Below are positions 44,790-51,838 of a stretch of 64,000 nucleotides of DNA, in pieces (the first letter of the stretch is position 1; every line of letters begins with the position of its first letter). The stretch lies in the NCBI RefSeq assembly GCF_013523055.1, contig NZ_JAAMQM010000027.1, positions 1 to 64,000 on the forward strand, read 5' to 3'. The stretch is from Pseudomonas capeferrum. Lineage in GTDB: Bacteria; Pseudomonadota; Gammaproteobacteria; Pseudomonadales; Pseudomonadaceae. Under the pieces are notes generated by a model that made no database searches, had not been told where the DNA came from, and saw nothing but the letters and a program-made list of their open reading frames with translations. Position numbers and translations under genes: made by a program.

Positions 44790-44888
44790 CCCTTGTGAGG
44801 CAGGTAAGCTTGGCCGACTATGCGCGCCCAGCGACACCCCTTTTCCAGGGCAGCAGCCTACCTTGCCCTAGACCATCCGGAGGACAAC

Positions 44889-46295
44889 ATGTCGAAGTCG
44901 GTTCAACTCATCAAAGATCATGACGTCAAGTGGATTGATCTGCGTTTCACGGACACAAAAGGCAAGCAGCAACACGTCACCATGCCAGCTCGCGATGCGC
45001 TGGAAGACGACTTCTTCGAAGCTGGCAAGATGTTCGACGGCTCGTCCATCGAAGGCTGGAAAGGCATCGAAGCCTCCGACATGATCCTCCTGCCGGATGA
45101 CTCTACCGCAGTACTGGACCCGTTCACCGAAGAGCCGACCCTGATCCTGGTCTGCGACGTGATCGAGCCGTCCACCATGCAGGGCTACGACCGCGACCCA
45201 CGCGCCATCGCGCACCGCGCCGAAGAATACCTGAAGTCCACCGGTATCGGTGACACCGTATTCGTGGGCCCGGAGCCCGAGTTCTTCATCTTCGACGAAG
45301 TGAAGTTCAAGTCCGACATTTCCGGCTCTATGTTCAAGATCTACTCCGAACAGGGTTCCTGGATGACCGACCAGGCCGTCGAAGGCGGCAACAAGGGCCA
45401 CCGTCCAGGTGTCAAAGGGGGTTATTTCCCACTGCCGCCGGTCGACCACGACCACGAAATCCGCACTGCCATGTGCAACGCTCTGGAAGAAATGGGCCAG
45501 ATCGTCGAAGTTCACCACCACGAAGTGGCGACCGCCGGCCAGAACGAAATCGGTGTGAGGTTCAACACCCTCGTTGCCAAGGCTGACGAAGTCCAGACCC
45601 TGAAGTACTGCGTGCACAACGTCGCCGATGCCTATGGCCGCACTGCTACCTTCATGCCCAAGCCTCTGTATGGCGACAACGGTTCGGGCATGCACGTACA
45701 CATGTCCATCTCCAAGGATGGCAAGAACACCTTCGCCGGCGAAGGCTATGCCGGCCTGTCCGATACCGCTCTGTACTTCATCGGCGGCATCATCAAGCAC
45801 GGCAAGGCGCTGAACGGCTTCACCAACCCGGCCACCAACTCCTACAAGCGTCTGGTTCCAGGTTTCGAAGCCCCAGTGATGCTGGCCTACTCGGCGCGTA
45901 ACCGTTCGGCCTCGATCCGTATTCCCTACGTTTCCAGCCCGAAAGCACGCCGTATCGAAGCTCGCTTCCCGGACCCGGCTGCCAACCCGTACCTGTGCTT
46001 CGCCGCACTGCTGATGGCTGGCCTGGACGGCATCCAGAACAAGATCCACCCAGGCGATGCTGCCGACAAGAACCTGTACGACCTGCCGCCCGAAGAGGCC
46101 AAGGAAATTCCACAGGTGTGCGGCAGCTTGAAGGAAGCCCTGGAAGAACTGGACAAGGGCCGTGCGTTCCTGACCAAGGGCGGCGTGTTCTCCGACGACT
46201 TCATCGATGCCTACATCGAGCTGAAGTCCGAGGAAGAGATCAAGGTCCGTACCTTCGTTCACCCGCTGGAATACGACCTGTACTACAGCGTCTGA
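44889..46295 (+). CDS. glnA: Type I glutamine synthetase
   Basis: Makes glutamine from glutamate, ammonia and ATP; dodecamer. The protein is 468 residues, the usual GSI-β length. N-terminal MSKSVQLIKDHDVKWIDLRFTD; the active-site GFNGSGMHVH-type stretch reads GDNGSGMHVHMS near residue 265. The adenylylation tyrosine sits in KNLYDLPPEE near residue 397, so GlnE/GlnB control is expected. Start at 44889 with GGAGG-type sequence upstream; longer frame from 44820 rejected. Upstream lie the sigma-54 promoter and NtrC site. Confidence 0.98.
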   Translation: MSKSVQLIKDHDVKWIDLRFTDTKGKQQHVTMPARDALEDDFFEAGKMFDGSSIEGWKGIEASDMILLPDDSTAVLDPFTEEPTLILVCDVIEPSTMQGYDRDPRAIAHRAEEYLKSTGIGDTVFVGPEPEFFIFDEVKFKSDISGSMFKIYSEQGSWMTDQAVEGGNKGHRPGVKGGYFPLPPVDHDHEIRTAMCNALEEMGQIVEVHHHEVATAGQNEIGVRFNTLVAKADEVQTLKYCVHNVADAYGRTATFMPKPLYGDNGSGMHVHMSISKDGKNTFAGEGYAGLSDTALYFIGGIIKHGKALNGFTNPATNSYKRLVPGFEAPVMLAYSARNRSASIRIPYVSSPKARRIEARFPDPAANPYLCFAALLMAGLDGIQNKIHPGDAADKNLYDLPPEEAKEIPQVCGSLKEALEELDKGRAFLTKGGVFSDDFIDAYIELKSEEEIKVRTFVHPLEYDLYYSV

Positions 46296-46324
46296 TGCAC
46301 TGAGGTCTGTCCTCTAGCAGTAAG

Positions 46325-46356
46325 AAATGGCCTCCTTCGTGAGGCCATTTTTCTTT
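46325..46356 (+). terminator. Rho-independent terminator of glnA
   Basis: A 10-bp stem (46325-46334 with 46341-46350) with a cttcgt loop, followed by a T-rich tail (ttcttt). It starts 30 bases past the glnA stop. Confidence 0.93.
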
Positions 46357-46512
46357 CCGCCGACAGGCGAACAGAACGGTTCCCAGTGCTTGCGCAAGTT
46401 CCCTTGGACACACTCGGATCCTTTTTCCAAGGAGATTTCGATGTGCATGCTTTTTCGCCACTACTGGGCTTTCGCCGTCTTATAAGGGTGCGCCCCTTCC
46501 TGAACAGTCCTA

Positions 46513-46529
46513 TGCTCTATATTGGTGCA
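46513..46529. promoter_or_regulatory. NtrC binding site upstream of ntrBC
   Basis: TGCTCT-ATATT-GGTGCA matches TGCACC-N5-GGTGCA at 10 of 12 positions. An overlapping GGTGCACC palindrome adds a further half-site. Located about 230 bases before ntrB, it suits NtrC autoregulation of the ntrBC message. Confidence 0.6.
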
Positions 46530-46758
46530 CCATAAGACGGATCAAAGCGCGCCATATCCCAAGTTGGTTCATGAATATCCTAATACCAGGAAATTCTCAG
46601 CCTTCCACGCGCGAATAAAGGTCTTTCTCCAGTAATACCGCTTCTTTTCGGAGCCTTGGTTTGTTTTTTGCATTTTCTTTCTGACTGCAGATAAACCGCG
46701 CGCACGCGCCCGGCCCAACCCAGGGCGCCCATGTGCCAAAAGAGGTCAACGACGCCCC

Positions 46759-47844
46759 ATGACCATCAGCGATGCACAGCACCGTCTGCTTCTGGACAAC
46801 CTGACCACCGCCACGCTCCTGCTCAACGCCGAATTGCGCCTTGAGTACATGAACCCTGCCGCCGAGATGCTGCTGGCCATCAGCGGCCAGCGCAGTCACG
46901 GGCAATTCATCAGCGAGTTGTTCACGGAGTCGACCGAAGCGCTCAATTCCCTGCGCCAAGCGGTCGAACTGGCGCATCCGTTCACCAAGCGCGAAGCGCA
47001 GCTGACCTCTTTGACTGGCCAGAGCCTGACTGTCGACTATGCCGTGACCCCTATCCTCAACCAGGGCCAGACCTTGCTCTTGCTGGAGGTTCATCCGCGT
47101 GACCGGTTGTTGCGCATCACCAAGGAAGAAGCCCAGCTGTCCAAGCAGGAAACCACCAAGATGCTGGTGCGTGGTCTCGCCCATGAGATCAAGAACCCGC
47201 TTGGCGGGATCCGCGGCGCGGCGCAACTGCTCGCACGCGAGCTGCCCCACGATGACCTGCGCGACTACACCAATGTGATCATCGAGGAAGCCGATCGCCT
47301 GCGTAACCTGGTCGATCGCATGCTCGGCTCCAACAAGCTGCCTTCGCTGGCCATGACCAACATCCACGAAGTGCTCGAACGGGTCTGCAGCCTGGTCGAA
47401 GCCGAAAGCCAGGGCTGCATCACGCTGGTGCGTGACTACGATCCGAGCCTGCCCGACGTATTGATCGACCGCGAACAGATGATCCAGGCCGTACTCAATA
47501 TCGTGCGCAACGCCATGCAGGCCATTGGCAGCCAGAACGAACTGCGCCTGGGCCGCATCACCCTGCGCAGCCGTGCCATGCGTCAGTTCACCATCGGCCA
47601 TACGCGCCACCGACTGGTGGCACGTGTCGAACTCATCGACAACGGCCCGGGCATACCCGCGGAACTGCAGGACACCCTTTTCTATCCCATGGTCAGCGGA
47701 CGCCCGGACGGTACCGGGTTGGGGCTGGCCATCACCCAGAACATCATCAGCCAGCACCAGGGCCTGATCGAGTGTGACAGCCATCCCGGCCACACCACCT
47801 TCTCGATCTTCCTGCCACTGGAACAAGGAGCCACTGCCTCATGA
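46759..47844 (+). CDS. ntrB: Nitrogen sensor kinase NtrB
   Basis: Cytoplasmic histidine kinase/phosphatase that reads nitrogen status through PII and controls NtrC. The protein is 361 residues: PAS domain (about 8-110), then HisKA with phospho-accepting His in RGLAHEIKNPLGGIRGA (near residue 138) and an HATPase domain with N box (NIVRNAMQA) and G boxes (DNGPGIP, GTGLGLA). It overlaps ntrC by 4 bases. Confidence 0.98.
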   Translation: MTISDAQHRLLLDNLTTATLLLNAELRLEYMNPAAEMLLAISGQRSHGQFISELFTESTEALNSLRQAVELAHPFTKREAQLTSLTGQSLTVDYAVTPILNQGQTLLLLEVHPRDRLLRITKEEAQLSKQETTKMLVRGLAHEIKNPLGGIRGAAQLLARELPHDDLRDYTNVIIEEADRLRNLVDRMLGSNKLPSLAMTNIHEVLERVCSLVEAESQGCITLVRDYDPSLPDVLIDREQMIQAVLNIVRNAMQAIGSQNELRLGRITLRSRAMRQFTIGHTRHRLVARVELIDNGPGIPAELQDTLFYPMVSGRPDGTGLGLAITQNIISQHQGLIECDSHPGHTTFSIFLPLEQGATAS

Positions 47845-49277
47845 GCCGAAGTGAAACCGTCTGGATCGTCGACGATGATCGCTCCATCCGCTGGGTCCTG
47901 GAAAAGGCCCTGCAGCAGGAGGGCATGACCACCCAGAGTTTCGACAGCGCCGATGGGGTCATGGGCCGCCTGGTCCGGCAACAACCCGACGTGATCATTT
48001 CCGATATCCGCATGCCGGGCACGAGCGGCCTAGACCTGCTGGCCCAGATCCGCGAGCAGCATCCGCGTCTGCCGGTGATCATCATGACGGCGCACTCCGA
48101 CCTGGACAGCGCCGTGGCGTCCTATCAGGGCGGTGCCTTCGAATACCTGCCGAAGCCGTTCGATGTCGACGAAGCCGTTTCACTGGTCAAGCGCGCCAAC
48201 CAGCACGCGCAGGAACAGCAAGGCCTGGATATACCGCCGGCCCTGACGCGCACGCCCGAGATCATCGGCGAGGCGCCGGCCATGCAAGAGGTGTTTCGCG
48301 CCATCGGACGCCTGAGCCACTCGAACATCACCGTGCTGATCAACGGCGAATCCGGGACAGGCAAGGAGTTGGTCGCACATGCCTTGCACCGCCACAGCCC
48401 ACGGGCAGCCTCGCCGTTCATCGCGCTGAACATGGCGGCGATTCCCAAGGACCTGATGGAGTCCGAACTGTTCGGGCATGAGAAAGGCGCCTTCACCGGC
48501 GCGGCCAACCTGCGCCGGGGACGTTTCGAGCAGGCTGACGGCGGGACCTTGTTCCTCGACGAAATCGGCGACATGCCAGCCGACACCCAGACCCGCTTGC
48601 TGCGGGTACTGGCGGATGGCGAGTTCTATCGAGTGGGTGGACATGTGCCGGTGAAGGTCGATGTACGCATCATCGCCGCGACCCACCAGAACCTGGAAAC
48701 CCTGGTGCAGGCCGGCAAGTTCCGCGAAGATCTCTTCCATCGCCTCAACGTGATTCGCATCCATATCCCGCGCCTGGCGGACCGTCGTGAAGACATCCCG
48801 ACACTCGCCCGTCACTTCCTCGGGCGTGCCGCCCAGGAGCTGGCGGTGGAGCCGAAACTGCTCAAGCCCGAGACCGAGGAGTTCATGCGCAACCTGCCGT
48901 GGCCAGGCAACGTACGCCAGCTGGAGAACACCTGTCGCTGGATCACGGTCATGGCCTCGAGCCGGGAAGTGTTGATTGGCGACCTCCCACCTGAATTGCT
49001 CAACCTGCCGCAGGACGCCATTCCAGTGACCAATTGGGAACAGGCCCTGCGGCAATGGGCGGACCAGGCTCTCGCTCGCGGGCAGTCCAATCTGCTCGAC
49101 AGCGCCGTGCCCAGTTTCGAGCGCATCATGATCGAGACGGCACTCAAGCACACCGCCGGTCGTCGACGCGATGCGGCGGTGCTGCTGGGCTGGGGGCGCA
49201 ACACGCTGACACGCAAGATCAAGGAACTGGGGATGAAGGTCGATGGCGGGGATGACGACGAAAGCGAGGAGCATTGA
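47841..49277 (+). CDS. ntrC: Nitrogen regulator NtrC
   Basis: Sigma-54 activator of the nitrogen-limitation response, 478 residues. Receiver domain with Asp in IISDIRMPG (near residue 54); AAA+ domain with Walker A GESGTGKE (near 168), the sigma-54-contact loop GAFTGA (near 216) and Walker B; C-terminal Fis-type helix-turn-helix (RRDAAVLLGWGRNTLTRKIKELG). Overlaps ntrB by 4 bases. Its own target, a small RNA gene, follows directly. Confidence 0.98.
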   Translation: MSRSETVWIVDDDRSIRWVLEKALQQEGMTTQSFDSADGVMGRLVRQQPDVIISDIRMPGTSGLDLLAQIREQHPRLPVIIMTAHSDLDSAVASYQGGAFEYLPKPFDVDEAVSLVKRANQHAQEQQGLDIPPALTRTPEIIGEAPAMQEVFRAIGRLSHSNITVLINGESGTGKELVAHALHRHSPRAASPFIALNMAAIPKDLMESELFGHEKGAFTGAANLRRGRFEQADGGTLFLDEIGDMPADTQTRLLRVLADGEFYRVGGHVPVKVDVRIIAATHQNLETLVQAGKFREDLFHRLNVIRIHIPRLADRREDIPTLARHFLGRAAQELAVEPKLLKPETEEFMRNLPWPGNVRQLENTCRWITVMASSREVLIGDLPPELLNLPQDAIPVTNWEQALRQWADQALARGQSNLLDSAVPSFERIMIETALKHTAGRRRDAAVLLGWGRNTLTRKIKELGMKVDGGDDDESEEH

Positions 49278-49309
49278 TCGAGATCGGCCAGGGCGGTCTT
49301 GCTCATCCA

Positions 49310-49335
49310 TGCACCGATTCCGAGCCACCTGCACC
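49310..49335. promoter_or_regulatory. Tandem NtrC half-sites upstream of nrsZ
   Basis: Two TGCACC half-sites, at 49310-49315 and 49330-49335, stand 20 bp apart (about two helical turns), some 75-100 bases before the sigma-54 promoter. Full inverted partners are degenerate, so this is weaker than the glnA site. Confidence 0.45.
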
Positions 49336-49409
49336 GCCTGAAGGCACTCACGACCGAGAATACGCCTGTAATACACCGTCAAACCGCCATTTCGCGGGGT
49401 TTTCAAAAC

Positions 49410-49425
49410 TGGCACGACACCTGCA
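49410..49425 (+). promoter_or_regulatory. Sigma-54 promoter of the NrsZ-like RNA
   Basis: TGGCACG, four bases, CTGCA, with GG and GC exactly 10 bases apart. The -24 half is a full consensus match. It lies about 130 bases past the ntrC stop and points away from it; the predicted start is near 49436. Confidence 0.85.
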
Positions 49426-49435
49426 ATAGGTAATA

Positions 49436-49492
49436 CATCCTCCAGTTTTGGGGACCTCGGTACAGGCAGGCCGGGAAATCCCCTCTTTTATT
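49436..49492 (+). ncRNA. nrsZ: Candidate nitrogen-regulated small RNA NrsZ (short form)
   Basis: A transcript from the sigma-54 promoter would be about 57 bases. It begins with an unpaired segment (catcctccagttttg), then a two-part hairpin: ggggA (49450-49454) with Tcccc (49479-49483), and an inner ctcgg/ccggg stem, followed by tcttttatt. This looks like a terminator. In P. aeruginosa NrsZ is RpoN/NtrC-dependent, lies just downstream of ntrC, and is processed to a form of about 60 nt. Position, promoter and size match; the sequence identity was not tested. The 3' end overlaps the stop codon of the minus-strand gene at 49488. Confidence 0.65.
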
Positions 49493-49925
49493 CGTGCAGC
49501 CTTACCTGCACCCGCCAGCCGCCAGCGTCTTCTGCAGCGCTCCAATCACCCTGCAGAGGACGCGCGGCCACCAGTGTGAGCAGCAACCCCTCATCCGTCT
49601 TGCGCACCCGCCATCCGACCGGTCTACCCTGCATCGGCAATTGTCCCTTTCGAGCCTTGCCTTGCGCCTTGAACAGCAGCGCCAGCGTGCCTTCGACGAT
49701 TTCGCCATGCAGCTCGGGTTCTTCGTCGAACCACAGATCAAGCCCGGACTCCACGACCTCGATGCGTTCGAGCATGGCGGGCTCGGGATTGGTCAGACGA
49801 CCGATCATCAAACCCACCAGCAAGCCGAACAGCGCCAGCGAAAACAACATGCGCGGCCAAGCCTTCGAACGCGGGTCCGGTTCGGGGTTAGAATGCTCGC
49901 CATCTTTATGCTCGGAGCCGTGCAT
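49488..49925 (-). CDS. Hypothetical single-pass membrane protein
   Basis: A 145-residue protein of no recognised family. One transmembrane helix is clear (MLFSLALFGLLVGLMIGRL, about residues 26-44), preceded by a charged, His/Glu/Asp-rich N terminus and followed by a soluble, probably periplasmic, β-type domain (WFDEEPELHGEIVEGTLALL onward). Codon use is like the neighbours. The start ATG at 49925 overlaps the trmL ATG (49924) on the other strand; an internal ATG at 49850 would begin right at the helix and is an alternative start. Confidence 0.7.
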   Translation of the reverse strand: MHGSEHKDGEHSNPEPDPRSKAWPRMLFSLALFGLLVGLMIGRLTNPEPAMLERIEVVESGLDLWFDEEPELHGEIVEGTLALLFKAQGKARKGQLPMQGRPVGWRVRKTDEGLLLTLVAARPLQGDWSAAEDAGGWRVQVRLHE

Positions 49926-50379
49926 GTTTCACGTCATCCTCTTTCAACCAGAGATTCCGCCGAATACCGGCAACATTATCCGGCTCTGCGCCAACAGTGG
50001 CTGCGACCTGCACCTGATCGAGCCGCTGGGCTTCGAACTGGATGACAAGCGTCTGCGGCGGGCCGGGCTTGATTATCACGAGTATGCCACGCTCAGCCGT
50101 CACGAGAGCCTGGCCGCATGCCTGGAGAGCCTGGGTCAGCCTCGGTTGTTCGCGTTCACGACCAAAGGCTCGCACCCCTTCCACGAAGTGGATTATCAGC
50201 CTGGGGATGCTTTCCTTTTCGGCCCGGAAAGCCGGGGCCTGCCTGCCGAGATACTGGACAGTCTGCCTGCCGAGCAGCGCCTGCGCCTGCCGATGCGACC
50301 GGGATGTCGCAGCCTCAACCTGTCGAACACCGTTGCGGTGACGGTCTATGAAGCCTGGCGACAGCAAGGGTTTGTCTGA
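49924..50379 (+). CDS. trmL: tRNA (cytidine/uridine-2'-O-)-methyltransferase TrmL
   Basis: SPOUT methyltransferase that 2'-O-methylates position 34 of two leucine tRNAs. The protein is 151 residues: N-terminal VILFQPEIPPNTGNIIRLCA, the knot motif LFGPESRGLPAEIL and the C-terminal LNLSNTVAVTVYEAWRQ. Start at 49924 with GGAG 6 bases upstream. The start codon shares bases with the divergent membrane-protein gene, so the two have no separate promoter space. Confidence 0.97.
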   Translation: MFHVILFQPEIPPNTGNIIRLCANSGCDLHLIEPLGFELDDKRLRRAGLDYHEYATLSRHESLAACLESLGQPRLFAFTTKGSHPFHEVDYQPGDAFLFGPESRGLPAEILDSLPAEQRLRLPMRPGCRSLNLSNTVAVTVYEAWRQQGFV

Positions 50380-50388
50380 TCCATGAAA

Positions 50389-50425
50389 AAAGCGCCCTGA
50401 AGGGATGAACCCTCCAGGACGCTTT
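50389..50425. terminator. Hairpin between trmL and secB
   Basis: aaagcgccctgaaggg pairs with ccctccaggacgcttt with two G/U-type mismatches, flanked by A's and T's on both sides. It sits between the convergent trmL and secB and can serve both. Confidence 0.85.
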
Positions 50426-50442
50426 CCATGACCGCGGTGCGC

Positions 50443-50925
50443 TTACTGCAACGACGGCGCTTCGCCAGCTTCCTGCATGCGCTGCATTTCCTGCGCGTAC
50501 AGGGCGTCGAAGTTTACCGGCGAGAGCATCAGGGCCGGGAACGAGCCGCGGGTCACCAGGCTGTCCAGCGCTTCGCGCGCGTACGGGAACAGGATGTTCG
50601 GGCAGAAGGCACCCAGGGTGTGGCTCATGGAGCTGGCGTCGAGGTTCTTGATCAGGAAGATACCCGCCTGCTGGACTTCGGCGATGAACGCCACTTCCTC
50701 ACCGTTCTTGACGGTGACGGACAGGGTCAGCACCACTTCGTGGAAGTCACCTTCCAGGGCCTTCTGCTTGGTGTTCAGGTCCAGGGCAACGCTCGGCTCC
50801 CACTGCTGACGGAAGATCGCCGGGCTCTTGGGCGCCTCGAACGACAGGTCGCGCACGTAGATGCGCTGCAGGGAGAATTGTGGGGAGTTGTCTTCGGCAG
50901 CGCCGTTGGTCTGTTGGTCAGTCAT
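50443..50925 (-). CDS. secB: Protein-export chaperone SecB
   Basis: Tetrameric cytosolic chaperone that keeps preproteins unfolded for SecA. The protein is 160 residues, typical. It has FSLQRIYVRDLSFEAPKSP, GIFLIKNLDASSMSHTLGAFCP and NILFPYAREALDSLVTRGSFPALMLSPVNF, all strong family motifs. Followed on the minus strand by convergent trmL; grxC lies 39 bases upstream, and a YibN-like gene beyond it. Confidence 0.98.
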   Translation of the reverse strand: MTDQQTNGAAEDNSPQFSLQRIYVRDLSFEAPKSPAIFRQQWEPSVALDLNTKQKALEGDFHEVVLTLSVTVKNGEEVAFIAEVQQAGIFLIKNLDASSMSHTLGAFCPNILFPYAREALDSLVTRGSFPALMLSPVNFDALYAQEMQRMQEAGEAPSLQ

Positions 50926-50964
50926 GGCAGATCCTTTTCCTAATGATTTCGAATGCGGTGTGAA

Positions 50965-51219
50965 TCACGTCTTGAGCAGGGCGTCGAGCTTGCCGGCCCG
51001 CTCAAGCGCATAAAGGTCATCGCAACCACCGACGTGGGTGCTGCCGATCCAGATCTGCGGCACCGATGTACGGCCAGCCTTCTGACTCATTTCGGCACGC
51101 ACCTGAGGCTTGCCGTCGACCTTGATTTCCTCGAACGCCACGCCTTTGTTCTGCAACAGGTATTTGGCGCGCGAGCAGTAGGGGCAGTAGTCGCTGGAAT
51201 AAACGATGACGGGCTTCAT
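50965..51219 (-). CDS. grxC: Glutaredoxin GrxC
   Basis: Dithiol glutaredoxin, 84 residues, reduces protein and small-molecule disulfides with glutathione. The redox motif CPYC is at residues 12-15 (YSSDYCPYCSRAK), and TSVPQIWIG and GGCDDLYALERAGKL are the usual glutathione-site motifs. One base separates it from the YibN-like gene; the three genes form a yibN-grxC-secB unit. Confidence 0.98.
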   Translation of the reverse strand: MKPVIVYSSDYCPYCSRAKYLLQNKGVAFEEIKVDGKPQVRAEMSQKAGRTSVPQIWIGSTHVGGCDDLYALERAGKLDALLKT

Positions 51220-51220
51220 A

Positions 51221-51634
51221 TCACTTCACCAGTGGCAGGTTATCGGCTTTCCAGCTGGAAATACCACCGCCCAGCTTGGCCGCGGTGTAGCCAGCCTTGA
51301 TCAGGTCGCCCGCCACGCCACCGGAGTGCTGGCCCATGGTATCGACGATGATCAGGGTCTTGGCCTTGTGCTTTTCCAGCTCGCCCATGCGGCTGGTCAG
51401 CTTTTCCTGAGGAATGTTCAGAGAGCCGACGATATGGCCGGCGGCGTATTCCTTGTTCTTGCGAATATCGATCACCAGGCCATTGTCACTGTTGACCAGG
51501 GAGGTCAGCTCGCCGTTGCTCAGGCTGCGGCCGCCGCGGCGCGCTTCATTGAGAATCAGCAGGACCAGCAGAACGATGAAGATAGCTACCAGAATGTAGT
51601 GTTCTGTCGCAAATCGAATCAGGTTATCAACCAT
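51221..51634 (-). CDS. Membrane-anchored rhodanese-like protein (YibN type)
   Basis: A 137-residue protein: N-terminal membrane helix (ILVAIFIVLLVLLIL, about residues 14-28), then a rhodanese-like domain (DNGLVIDIRKNKEYAAGHIVGSLN). The usual catalytic Cys of the active-site loop is missing: it reads IIVDTMGQHSGGV, so sulfur transfer is unlikely. YibN of E. coli has the same kind of change; it has been linked to the membrane-insertion machinery. Start at 51634 (MVDNLIRFATEHYI) rather than 51685. First of yibN-grxC-secB. Confidence 0.92.
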   Translation of the reverse strand: MVDNLIRFATEHYILVAIFIVLLVLLILNEARRGGRSLSNGELTSLVNSDNGLVIDIRKNKEYAAGHIVGSLNIPQEKLTSRMGELEKHKAKTLIIVDTMGQHSGGVAGDLIKAGYTAAKLGGGISSWKADNLPLVK

Positions 51635-51838
51635 CAGGGGTGTTCCAGGCCATTGAAAATGCTGGCCAGTATACACAGCCCCCAAGGTCGGCCAAAGCCC
51701 GCCGGGCCGGGCCGGGCTCCTCGCGGGTTCCTGCCTGTCGGCCCGCCTGGCAGCACGCCCAAGGATTATTCGTCATCGTTGATCGATTTGCCCTAAAATG
51801 CGTGTCCTTACCATTTTCAGCAACCGTGAGTGGGATTG

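Larger units (their letters stand above)
44557..44888. other. thiI-glnA intergenic control region
   Basis: About 330 bases between divergent thiI and glnA. It holds an NtrC-like site (44653-44669), a sigma-54 promoter (44774-44789) and a leader of about 90 bases. No gene is visible. The extra half-site-like TGCACC around 44672 and ggcgcacc around 44749 may be weaker NtrC contacts. Confidence 0.75.
46296..46758. other. glnA-ntrB intergenic region
   Basis: About 460 bases without a convincing gene. It contains the glnA terminator (46325-46356) and an NtrC-like site (46513-46529). A small inverted repeat aaggg/cccctt stands near 46486-46500. The short reading frames have no features. The ntrB leader here is long and AT-rich compared with neighbouring genes (46561-46690), which may include a promoter. 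Confidence 0.7.
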
